64,000 bases of DNA from JBAXPV01 sp037132075 (lineage in GTDB: Bacteria; Bacteroidota; Bacteroidia; Bacteroidales; CAIXZF01). The stretch spans positions 21,627 to 85,626 of the forward strand of contig JBAXPV010000017.1 in the NCBI GenBank assembly GCA_037132075.1, in the 5' to 3' direction. The position numbers and the translations under genes are program-made. The notes under the pieces are model-generated. The model saw only the letters and a program-made list of their open reading frames with translations. It did not search any database and was not told the DNA's origin. Positions 8,463 through 15,817 of the stretch are shown piece by piece. Within the stretch, counting starts at the first letter, position 1, and every line of letters starts with the position of its first letter.

Positions 8463-8481
8463 TATATTTGTTACAAATATA
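8463..8481. promoter_or_regulatory. Palindrome formed by two opposed TAnnTTTG elements
   Basis: TATATTTG (8463-8470), a 3-base spacer, then CAAATATA (8474-8481) form a perfect 8-base palindrome. Read on either strand each arm fits the -7 consensus. The minus-strand copy is 39 bases before the Omp28-like lipoprotein gene. The plus-strand copy faces ftsK. It may be a pair of overlapping promoters or an operator. Confidence 0.45.
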
Positions 8482-8529
8482 GTGCTAAAATTGAATGTAA
8501 TTAGTTTTTTAAACCATTTTTGAAATTAC

Positions 8530-8537
8530 TACTTTTG
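8530..8537 (+). promoter_or_regulatory. Bacteroidota -7 element for ftsK (TACTTTTG)
   Basis: TACTTTTG followed by TGAGG. The same 13 bases, TACTTTTGTGAGG, occur ahead of recR at 13156, where the start codon is 27 bases further on. This supports both as promoters and argues that ftsK translation begins soon after 8545. Confidence 0.55.
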
Positions 8538-8572
8538 TGAGGCTGATTCACAACCTTAAAGCCGCTATCTAA

Positions 8573-11065
8573 CTGAAAACCAATAAGAAAAATACCACAA
8601 CTCCTGCGAAAAGCCGAAGAAAGAAGCCTGAGAATGTTGAAAAAAAGGTGCATAGGCGATTTCCTTGGTCTAAATTCCGCATTTTAGCAGGCTTATTGCT
8701 GCTACTTTTATCGGTTTTTTTACTGATTTCTTTTGTATCATATTTGTACGGTTACTTTAGCGGAGGCTGGCAGCAAGATGATATTTTCTCCTACAACAAG
8801 ATAAGCTTACATCGTATTTTTACCGATTCCACCCTGATCGTCAATAACCTGACGGGGCGTTTAGGTGCTGCTCTTTCTTATGTTTTCCTGAAACGTTGGT
8901 TTGGCATTGCTGCCTTTGTGTTTCCATTTCTCTTTTTCATCTTTGGAATCAGGTTGATGTTCAAACGCAGTTGGGTTCCACTGGCAAAATCATTTGAACT
9001 TTCGGTTTTATTACTGGTCTTACTTTCATGTGGTTTTTCATTTTTGTTTCGAACTCCTGATTTTCAGATCCTTGGTGGAGTTTTCGGGCACATATGCACT
9101 ACCTTCCTTGAAGGAGCTTTGGGTGTTTTAGGGACCGGCTTTTTATTGCTATTCCTTTACCTGGCTTTTGGGGTCCTGGTCTTTAATGTTTCGTTTAACT
9201 TCCTTCAGCAGAAGAATGAACTAAAGTCTGATGAGATTATCATTACATCACCTGTTCAGAATCCAGCTGCGATCATCCCTGAGCCTGATGGTAGTGATAA
9301 CATTTTTGAATTTGACCTGAAGAAACGCGCTGAAACCAAACCAGCACCATTAGCAGTCGAGGAAACTGAAGAGCTTTTGGTAAGCGAGGTTATTCCAACA
9401 GTATTGGACCCGCTACCTCCCAGAACTTTAGAGAAAAAAGTCCCTGAAGCTATCGCTGATGTACCTTTTGCTGTTAATGAGACTAAGGACGAAGCGGAAG
9501 ATAATACAGAAGATGAAGAAGGTACGGAGGAGAAAGAAGTTCGAAAAACAAATCTCGATACCCCCTACGATCCTACCCAGGAACTCTCATCCTATAAGTT
9601 TCCCCCATTGGAACTTCTGAGCAGCTATGGAAGCGGCGTTGCCAATGTTCGAAAAGAAGAACTGGAAGAAAACAAAAACAAAATCGTCCAGACACTCAAC
9701 AATTATTCGATCCAGATCGATAAGATCATCGCCACGATCGGGCCTACAGTGACCTTATATGAAATAGTACCTGCCCCCGGAATCAGAATTTCCAAGATAA
9801 AAAACCTGGAAGATGATATCGCACTAAGTCTATCAGCTTATGGCATCCGTATCATCGCGCCAATTCCAGGGAAAGGGACAATCGGGATCGAAGTTCCTAA
9901 CCAAAATCCTGAAGTCGTCTCCATGCGCTCCGTGATGGCTTCAGAGAAATTTCAGTCGACAAAGTTTGAATTGCCAATTGCCTTAGGAAAGACGATCTCT
10001 AACGAAACTTATATCGCCGACCTTACCAAAATGCCACATCTCCTGATGGCCGGAGCTACAGGACAGGGAAAATCTGTAGGTTTGAACGCTATCATCACTT
10101 CTTTGCTTTACAAGAAACATCCTGCCGAAGTTAAGTTTGTGATGGTTGACCCGAAAAAGGTGGAGCTCTCTCTCTTCAATAAAATCGAAAGACATTATCT
10201 GGCCAAACTCCCCGACTTTGAAGAGGCGATCATCACAGATACCCGTAAGGTTGTGAGGGTGCTCAATTCCCTCCTGATCGAGATGGACAACCGTTACAAC
10301 TTGCTTAAGGATGCCCAGGTAAGGAATATCAAGGAATACAACACCAAATTCATTGCACGAAAGCTGAACCCCAACAACGGGCATCACTTCATGCCCTATA
10401 TAATCGTGGTTGTTGATGAGTTTGCAGACCTGATCATGACCGCCGGCAAAGAAATTGAGACTCCCCTAACCCGCCTTGCTCAGCTTGCCCGTGCTATTGG
10501 GATTCACTTAATCATTGCTACGCAACGGCCTTCTGTCAATATCATTACGGGTACGATCAAGGCAAACTTCCCGGCTCGTGCGGCTTTCAGGGTTATCTCC
10601 AAAATCGACTCCAGGACTATTCTCGACACCGGTGGCGCAGACCAGCTAATCGGCCGTGGCGATATGCTTCTGTCGATGGGAAGTGACCTCATTCGCCTGC
10701 AATGCGCCTTTATCGACACGCCAGAGATCGACAAAGTAACTGAATTCATCGGTTCTCAGCGAGCCTATCCCAATCCATTCATGCTGCCTGAATATTTTGA
10801 AGAAGGGGAAGAAAACGGGAAAGATGTGGATTTGTCGGACCGTGACGACATGTTTGAAGAGGCGGCCCGCTGTATCGTACAGTATCAACAGGGCAGTACT
10901 TCCCTCCTGCAGCGAAAATTAAAACTTGGCTACAACAGGGCAGGGAGAATCATGGACCAACTTGAAGCCATGGGTATAGTTGGCCCATTCGAAGGCAGTA
11001 AAGCCCGTGAAGTCCGTATTAAGGATATGGAAGCTTTGAAAGAATTATTGAAGAATTATTTTTAA
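8573..11065 (+). CDS. ftsK: DNA translocase FtsK/SpoIIIE
   Basis: The protein has four hydrophobic N-terminal segments, an acidic linker (about 170-290 of the shorter form), the alpha/beta RecA-like motor with Walker A GATGQGKSVGLNAI and Walker B IIVVVDEFADLIMT, and a C-terminal winged-helix gamma domain (STSLLQRKLKLGYNRAGRIM). It pumps DNA at the division septum. The first conventional start is GTG 8648. However, the frame stays open back to a TAA at 8570-8572 and encodes a Lys/Arg-rich leader (TNKKNTTTPAKSRRKKPE) typical of Bacteroidota FtsK. The only start-like codon there is CTG 8573, used here (830 residues; 805 from the GTG). Confidence 0.9.
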   Translation: MKTNKKNTTTPAKSRRKKPENVEKKVHRRFPWSKFRILAGLLLLLLSVFLLISFVSYLYGYFSGGWQQDDIFSYNKISLHRIFTDSTLIVNNLTGRLGAALSYVFLKRWFGIAAFVFPFLFFIFGIRLMFKRSWVPLAKSFELSVLLLVLLSCGFSFLFRTPDFQILGGVFGHICTTFLEGALGVLGTGFLLLFLYLAFGVLVFNVSFNFLQQKNELKSDEIIITSPVQNPAAIIPEPDGSDNIFEFDLKKRAETKPAPLAVEETEELLVSEVIPTVLDPLPPRTLEKKVPEAIADVPFAVNETKDEAEDNTEDEEGTEEKEVRKTNLDTPYDPTQELSSYKFPPLELLSSYGSGVANVRKEELEENKNKIVQTLNNYSIQIDKIIATIGPTVTLYEIVPAPGIRISKIKNLEDDIALSLSAYGIRIIAPIPGKGTIGIEVPNQNPEVVSMRSVMASEKFQSTKFELPIALGKTISNETYIADLTKMPHLLMAGATGQGKSVGLNAIITSLLYKKHPAEVKFVMVDPKKVELSLFNKIERHYLAKLPDFEEAIITDTRKVVRVLNSLLIEMDNRYNLLKDAQVRNIKEYNTKFIARKLNPNNGHHFMPYIIVVVDEFADLIMTAGKEIETPLTRLAQLARAIGIHLIIATQRPSVNIITGTIKANFPARAAFRVISKIDSRTILDTGGADQLIGRGDMLLSMGSDLIRLQCAFIDTPEIDKVTEFIGSQRAYPNPFMLPEYFEEGEENGKDVDLSDRDDMFEEAARCIVQYQQGSTSLLQRKLKLGYNRAGRIMDQLEAMGIVGPFEGSKAREVRIKDMEALKELLKNYF

Positions 11066-11079
11066 AAAGAACATAATAT

Positions 11080-11724
11080 ATGAAACGAATTCCCTTCCTT
11101 TTTGTGATGCTCTGTATCTTTAGTTTTACTTATGCTCAGGTCAACGACCCTAAAGCATCCGGAGTACTTGAAGAAGTAATCAGTAAATCAAAAACTTACG
11201 ACAATATTAAAGCCGAGTTCACCTATAAACTCGAAAACAAAACCAACAAGGTCGCCGACAGTTATAATGGAACTGCCATGATCAAAGGGGAGAAATACAA
11301 ACTGAGCATCGCAGGCCAGACCGTGATTTTCAATAACAATACCACCTGGACCTACATTAAAAGCGCAAACGAAGTTCAGATCAACTCAGTTGATGACAAA
11401 GAAGATGCAGTCACCCCGACCAAAATCTTCAACGGAAGCTACCTCAAGAATTTCAAACCGAAACTCATCAGTGAGGCATCCAAAGAAGGAAAAACAATTG
11501 AGACAATTGACCTTACACCCAACAAAGGGAAGTCCTATTTTAAAGTCCGCCTTGAGATTGATAAAGCAAACAAACAAATCACGAGTTTTGCCGTTTATGA
11601 CAAAAATGGGAGCATCTACACTTATAAAATCAACAAGTTTTCTGTGAATCAGAAGATTGCAGATTCAGAATTTGTTTTCAAGGCAACTGATTACCCAGGT
11701 GCTGAGATCAATGACATGCGCTAA
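11080..11724 (+). CDS. LolA-like outer membrane lipoprotein carrier protein
   Basis: 214 residues with a cleavable signal peptide (MKRIPFLFVMLCIFSFTYAQ). The mature part has the open beta-barrel pattern of LolA: SKTYDNIKAEFTYKLEN, GTAMIKGEKYKLSIAGQ, TTWTYIKSANEVQIN and a C-terminal strand-rich half. LolA shuttles lipoproteins across the periplasm. In Bacteroidota these proteins are divergent, so the family name is safer than an exact gene name. It follows ftsK by 14 bases, the same order as E. coli ftsK-lolA, which supports the call. Confidence 0.85.
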   Translation: MKRIPFLFVMLCIFSFTYAQVNDPKASGVLEEVISKSKTYDNIKAEFTYKLENKTNKVADSYNGTAMIKGEKYKLSIAGQTVIFNNNTTWTYIKSANEVQINSVDDKEDAVTPTKIFNGSYLKNFKPKLISEASKEGKTIETIDLTPNKGKSYFKVRLEIDKANKQITSFAVYDKNGSIYTYKINKFSVNQKIADSEFVFKATDYPGAEINDMR

Positions 11725-11738
11725 ACCTTTTCAAAGAG

Positions 11739-12383
11739 ATGTTAACAGGGATTCGGAATATTATCTGGGACTGGAACGGGACCCTGCTGGACGACGTAGA
11801 TATTTGTGTTGATTCCATCAACATTCTGCTCGAAAAACGCAAGCTCCCACTGATGAATATCGATCGATATAAGGAACTCTTTAGCTTTCCTGTCATAGAG
11901 TATTATAAAAATATCGGATTCGACTTCACTGCTGAGGTTTATGATGAGGTCGCCACGGAATTTATGACAGCCTACCTCGACAGGCTTCCTTCTGCGGGGC
12001 TTTTCCCTCAGATCCTGCCCCTTTTAGAGGCCTGCCGTCAAGGTGGCTATCAACAGGCAGTTCTGTCGGCCATGGAGCAAGATACTTTAGATTCCTCAAT
12101 TCAAAGCAAAGGAATCCAGCATTACTTTACCAAAATTGTGGGCATTGACAATCATCATGCCGTGGGTAAACTTGAAAATGCTGAACGAATCTTAAAAGAA
12201 ATCAATGGAAAAGCCAGTGAGACTTTACTTATCGGCGACACACTTCATGATTTTGAAGTAGCTTCAGCTATCGGATGTCCTTATCTGCTTATTGGAAGCG
12301 GGCATCAGTCTCTAAGACGCCTATCAGAACATGGAAGAAGCACGGCAGAAAGCCATGATAGATTGCTAGAATTCTTTGATTGA
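11739..12383 (+). CDS. HAD-superfamily hydrolase, phosphoglycolate phosphatase-like
   Basis: 214 residues beginning with IWDWNGTLLDD, the DxNGT nucleophile loop of HAD phosphatases (Asp and acid/base positions present). A helical cap follows, then VLSAMEQ (motif II), a lysine in AVGKLENAERI (motif III region) and LLIGDTLHDFEVA (motif IV acidic pair). A small-molecule phosphatase role such as phosphoglycolate is likely; the substrate cannot be read from sequence. It is 14 bases after the lolA-like gene and overlaps the convergent YwqK-like gene by 18 bases at its 3' end. Confidence 0.85.
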   Translation: MLTGIRNIIWDWNGTLLDDVDICVDSINILLEKRKLPLMNIDRYKELFSFPVIEYYKNIGFDFTAEVYDEVATEFMTAYLDRLPSAGLFPQILPLLEACRQGGYQQAVLSAMEQDTLDSSIQSKGIQHYFTKIVGIDNHHAVGKLENAERILKEINGKASETLLIGDTLHDFEVASAIGCPYLLIGSGHQSLRRLSEHGRSTAESHDRLLEFFD

Positions 12384-13118
12384 GTCGTTTCTAATCTGCT
12401 CCTGTAAGACTTTATCCTGGATTTCTTCTCTGTATTTGATGCTCTGCATATAATATTCCTTTTTCATAGGCTTACCTTCTTCTGTGAAATACAGCCAGGT
12501 TCCTTCTTTTAATCCATCTTTGTAAGGACCTGTAACGCGGATCTTACCTGAAGTATAGAAAAGTTGCATAAGGCCCTGTAACATATCTTTTTCATACTGG
12601 CCTTTCATTTTGACCGTACCATCCTCAAAATGTAGTATCCAGGCTCCTTGCCTAAGGTCATCCTTATAATTTTTCTCCTCATTCATATTGCCATTGACAT
12701 AATAGGTTCGCCATGGGCCATCTTTTTTACCGGCTTTGTATGCTTCCTGTGAAAGCAATTGCTGCGCTTCGTTGTAATAAGTCCAGGTACTGTCTTTGAG
12801 CTCATTGACATATTTCCCTTGGGTCATGATCTGCCCGGTTTGGAAATACGTGGTTGTATAGCTAATTTTACCTTTGGAGAAGAAATAGGATTTCGCTTTC
12901 AGGGTCCCTTCCGGGAAATAATATTTGAATTCTCCGCTTGGTTTGTCGTCCCTAAAGTTCCCCTCGTATTTAAGCTTGCCTTGCTCATCCATTTTGCGCC
13001 ATAGTCCTTGTTTTCGTCCCTGGGCATCAGTCTGATTCACTGAAGAAACTGTTTGTGCCTGCAGGCAAAGTGAGGCTATGAAAAGAAAACCAAATAAAAT
13101 CTGAGCTTTAAACATCAT
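12366..13118 (-). CDS. Secreted YwqK/MORN-repeat protein
   Basis: 250 residues with a signal peptide ending around LCLQAQ. The mature protein is made of tandem units of about 23 residues with the pattern GKxDGxWxxYxxxGxL (for example GKKDGPWRTYYVNGNMNEE, GLKEGTWLYFTEEGKP), the MORN-variant repeat of the YwqK family. In Bacillus YwqK is an antitoxin, but in Bacteroidota these exported repeat proteins are abundant, usually alone, and of unknown role; no toxin gene is adjacent. It is convergent with and overlaps the HAD gene. Confidence 0.82.
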   Translation of the reverse strand: MMFKAQILFGFLFIASLCLQAQTVSSVNQTDAQGRKQGLWRKMDEQGKLKYEGNFRDDKPSGEFKYYFPEGTLKAKSYFFSKGKISYTTTYFQTGQIMTQGKYVNELKDSTWTYYNEAQQLLSQEAYKAGKKDGPWRTYYVNGNMNEEKNYKDDLRQGAWILHFEDGTVKMKGQYEKDMLQGLMQLFYTSGKIRVTGPYKDGLKEGTWLYFTEEGKPMKKEYYMQSIKYREEIQDKVLQEQIRNDSIKEF

Positions 13119-13155
13119 GCATATTCCTAAGAGGGAAATTGAATATTTATTCCAT

Positions 13156-13163
13156 TACTTTTG
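13156..13163 (+). promoter_or_regulatory. Bacteroidota -7 element for recR (TACTTTTG)
   Basis: TACTTTTG, again followed by TGAGG as ahead of ftsK. It sits 27 bases before the recR GTG start on the same strand. Confidence 0.55.
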
Positions 13164-13190
13164 TGAGGTAAAATTACATTATTTTCTTTC

Positions 13191-13811
13191 GTGTCAGGTT
13201 TCTCTTCAAAACTACTCGAGGATGCGGTCAATGAGTTGAGCCGTCTTCCTGGAATCGGTAAAAAAACTGCTTTGCGTTTGGCACTTCATCTCTTGAAAGA
13301 ATCTGAGAGTGAAGTTGTTAACCTGGGTAAGTCATTGCTCTCAATGCGTACTGAAATCAAGTACTGCGAAAGCTGTCATAACATTTCGGATACTGATTTA
13401 TGTACGATTTGTAGTGATCCAAAGCGTGAAGGCCAGACCGTTTGCGTGGTTCAAGACATCCGGGATGTCATTGCCATTGAAAACACACATCAATATAAAG
13501 GCTTGTACCACATCCTTGGGGGGGTTATTTCTCCAATGGAAGGAATTAGCCCTGACGACCTGAATATCAAATCATTGACCAGAAAGATTGAATTGGGTAT
13601 CGTAAAAGAAATCATCATGGCCTTACCGGCAACGATGGAAGGAGATACGACAAATTTCTTTATCTATAAGAAAGTCAAGGACTTTGGGCTGGTGATTTCG
13701 ACAATTGCCCGTGGTGTTTCTGTCGGGGATGAATTGGAATATGCTGATGAAGTGACGCTAGGTCGTTCTATTCTTAACCGGATGCCGTACCAGGGCGGAT
13801 TGACATACTAA
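13191..13811 (+). CDS. recR: Recombination mediator RecR
   Basis: 206 residues: helix-hairpin-helix LSRLPGIGKKTALRLALHLL near residue 20, zinc finger CESCHN..LCTIC around residues 62-77, and a Toprim domain (VCVVQDIRDVIAIE, YHILGGVISPMEGI). RecR works with RecO/RecF to load RecA on SSB-coated gaps. Length is normal for the family. The start is a GTG at 13191. The 3' end overlaps the convergent 13774-14112 gene by 38 bases, so the last 12 codons are read on both strands. Confidence 0.95.
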   Translation: MSGFSSKLLEDAVNELSRLPGIGKKTALRLALHLLKESESEVVNLGKSLLSMRTEIKYCESCHNISDTDLCTICSDPKREGQTVCVVQDIRDVIAIENTHQYKGLYHILGGVISPMEGISPDDLNIKSLTRKIELGIVKEIIMALPATMEGDTTNFFIYKKVKDFGLVISTIARGVSVGDELEYADEVTLGRSILNRMPYQGGLTY

Positions 13812-14112
13812 AAAGGCCTCCGAGATCGTCCTGATCAGGTAATTCCGGGATGATTTCTGGCGGATTTTTTTCATAGATCTCTTCTTCCTCTTCAAATAAT
13901 TTCAACTGGTTCGGGCTGATATAATATTCATCTTCCGGATTGCTGGCATGTCGCTCTAAAAACTCCCTGACTGCTCTCTTAACAAGGCGTTTCGTACTGG
14001 TATTATGAATCTTACAGAACTTGTCGAGTAAACTTTTTTGTTTACTGCTGACCTTGATCTCTATTTTGCGATATCTTATCCTGACGGGTTTCTTCTTCTT
14101 TTTTACCGGCAT
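13774..14112 (-). CDS. Small basic protein, ribbon-helix-helix-like, function unknown
   Basis: 112 residues. The N-terminus is very basic (PVKKKKKPVRIRYRK). It is followed by a strand-helix-helix pattern (IEIKVSSKQKSLLDKFCKI, STKRLVKRAVREFLERH) resembling a ribbon-helix-helix DNA-binding fold, then an acidic tail (LFEEEEEIYEKNPPE). The basic-head, acidic-tail layout suggests nucleic acid binding; no specific function can be assigned. It lies 21 bases after glmM on the same strand and is probably co-transcribed. Its 3' 38 bases overlap recR on the opposite strand, so the C-terminus may be shorter in relatives. Confidence 0.6.
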   Translation of the reverse strand: MPVKKKKKPVRIRYRKIEIKVSSKQKSLLDKFCKIHNTSTKRLVKRAVREFLERHASNPEDEYYISPNQLKLFEEEEEIYEKNPPEIIPELPDQDDLGGLFSMSIRPGTASG

Positions 14113-14133
14113 AAAGAGGGATTCATTTTAGAT

Positions 14134-15519
14134 TCAGGAAACCGTTTCTATTTCTTTGATGAACTTTTCTGCAAGCGCTTCAGCACCTTCCTGCGTAGGA
14201 CTTTCTGTATAAACCCTGATAATCGGTTCTGTGTTGGATTTGCGCAGGTGAACCCATTCATTGTCAAATTCAATTTTCAGTCCATCAACCGTGTTTGTGT
14301 TTTTGTCTTTATACCTGGATTCAATCTGCCATAATATATTGTCGACTTTGGTTGTTTCACTTAACCCGATCTTTTTCTTGGCCATGAAATAATCCGGATA
14401 AGAGGCACGGATCTGCGTACAAGTCTTTCCTGAATGCGCCATCTTTGTCAACATCAGCGCAATCCCCAGTAAAGCGTCACGGCCATAATGCAAATCTGGC
14501 AGAATCACTCCTCCATTGCCTTCTCCGCCGATAACGGCACCTACCATTTTCATCTTCTCCACTACATTTACTTCACCTACAGCAGATGCATAATATTCCT
14601 GGTCATAACGTTTGGTAACATCCCTCAAAGCCCGTGTAGAAGAAAGATTCGACACAGTAGGACCCTGCTTATAGCTCAGTATATGATCGGCAACAGCTAC
14701 CAATGTGTATTCTTCTCCAAACAAGCTCCCATCTTCGCAAACGATTGCCAGGCGGTCTACATCAGGATCTACCACAAAACCAATATCAGAATTACGGTTT
14801 GACACAATATGACAGATCATGCTAAGATTCTCCGGCAATGGTTCAGGATTATGGGCAAAATTCCCGTCAGGAACACCATAAAGTGTAAAAACCTGTTCTA
14901 CACCCAAGGCCTTAAGCAGTATCGGTAAAGCAATTCCTCCCACCGAGTTAATGGTATCGATAACGACAGCAAAGTTTGCGTCCTTAATTGCATTAATATC
15001 GACATAAGGTAAGGCAATAATCTTTTGAATATGCTTATCCAGCTGAGTATCATCATTGCTTACAGTACCAATTTCGTTGTGAGATGCAAAATTGATGTCA
15101 AGGGTCTCTGCTCTCTTTAATATCTCTTCCCCTTCTTCTGCAGTGATAAATTCGCCCCTGTCGTTTAGAAACTTCAAAGCATTCCAGTCGGCAGGGTTAT
15201 GACTTGCAGTGATAATGATGCCGCCATTGGCTTTTAAATCAGTGACAGCCATTTCAACAGTCGGGGTGGTTGCCATTCCCAGGTCAACGACATCGGCACC
15301 ACAGGCAAGAAGGCTGGAGATAACCAGATCCGTGATCATCGGACCGGAAGTACGGGCATCACGACCTATGACTATTTTAAGTTTCTGCTTCTCTGCATTC
15401 TGTTGAAGCATAGTAGCATAAGCCGAGACAAAACCTACAACATCAAGCGGACTAAGACTTTCTCCTGGCTTTCCCCCCAGGGTACCGCGAATGCCGGAAA
15501 TGGATTTAATAAGTGTCAT
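14134..15519 (-). CDS. glmM: Phosphoglucosamine mutase (phosphohexomutase family)
   Basis: 461 residues from the ATG at 15519 (an ATG four codons upstream is possible). It opens LIKSISGIRGTLGGKPGE, has the phosphoserine loop GGIIITASHNPADWNALKFL, the metal-binding DPDVDRLAIV, the sugar-binding GGEGNGGVILPDLHYGRD and a C-terminal phosphate loop LRKSNTEPIIRVYTES. These are all four active-site loops of alpha-D-phosphohexomutases. The Bacteroidota form is usually annotated GlmM, converting glucosamine-6-P to glucosamine-1-P for UDP-GlcNAc; a phosphomannomutase/phosphoglucomutase activity cannot be excluded. Confidence 0.87.
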   Translation of the reverse strand: MTLIKSISGIRGTLGGKPGESLSPLDVVGFVSAYATMLQQNAEKQKLKIVIGRDARTSGPMITDLVISSLLACGADVVDLGMATTPTVEMAVTDLKANGGIIITASHNPADWNALKFLNDRGEFITAEEGEEILKRAETLDINFASHNEIGTVSNDDTQLDKHIQKIIALPYVDINAIKDANFAVVIDTINSVGGIALPILLKALGVEQVFTLYGVPDGNFAHNPEPLPENLSMICHIVSNRNSDIGFVVDPDVDRLAIVCEDGSLFGEEYTLVAVADHILSYKQGPTVSNLSSTRALRDVTKRYDQEYYASAVGEVNVVEKMKMVGAVIGGEGNGGVILPDLHYGRDALLGIALMLTKMAHSGKTCTQIRASYPDYFMAKKKIGLSETTKVDNILWQIESRYKDKNTNTVDGLKIEFDNEWVHLRKSNTEPIIRVYTESPTQEGAEALAEKFIKEIETVS

Positions 15520-15629
15520 AAGGATGAACATTAAATAGAATACAAAGATGAAGTAATTGATCTAATTACACCAACATTAAGTAACAATCTTTGATCGTAA
15601 TATTCAAATCACTAAGTCTAAAGGGTAAG

Positions 15630-15735
15630 AATTTACCAATATACCAATTTTCAATATATCAATATACCAATTGAAGGTACTTTATTTAACATCGAAGCAC
15701 CCCTTCAATTGGTATATTGGGAAATTGGTATATTC
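15630..15735. repeat. AT-rich dispersed element, copy 2, with long inverted repeat
   Basis: Arms 15661-15677 and 15702-15718 are perfectly complementary over 17 bases (AATATACCAATTGAAGG against its reverse complement) around a 24-base loop. An outer pair, 15638-15650 and 15722-15734, adds 13 more complementary bases. All arms are built from one word, roughly ATTGGTATATTGAAA. The left part matches 2256-2295 in reverse complement at 34 of 40 positions. The element fills most of the 298-base gap between divergent glmM and the SBBP protein gene. Confidence 0.7.
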
Positions 15736-15783
15736 ATATTTTATGATTATAATATGAATTCAAAAAATTCATCCTTTGGAATA

Positions 15784-15791
15784 TAAGTTTG
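15784..15791 (+). promoter_or_regulatory. Bacteroidota -7 element (TAAGTTTG)
   Basis: TAAGTTTG fits TAnnTTTG and lies 26 bases ahead of ATG 15818. It indicates that the in-frame TTG at 15776, which is upstream of it, is not the start. Confidence 0.45.
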
Positions 15792-15817
15792 TTTACTTTA
15801 GCCCCTATATGCATATA

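Noticed and set aside
12366..13118. Toxin-antitoxin pair (YwqK as antitoxin)
   Set aside because: The YwqK-like protein has a signal peptide and no adjacent toxin-like gene. Exported MORN-like proteins are common in this phylum.
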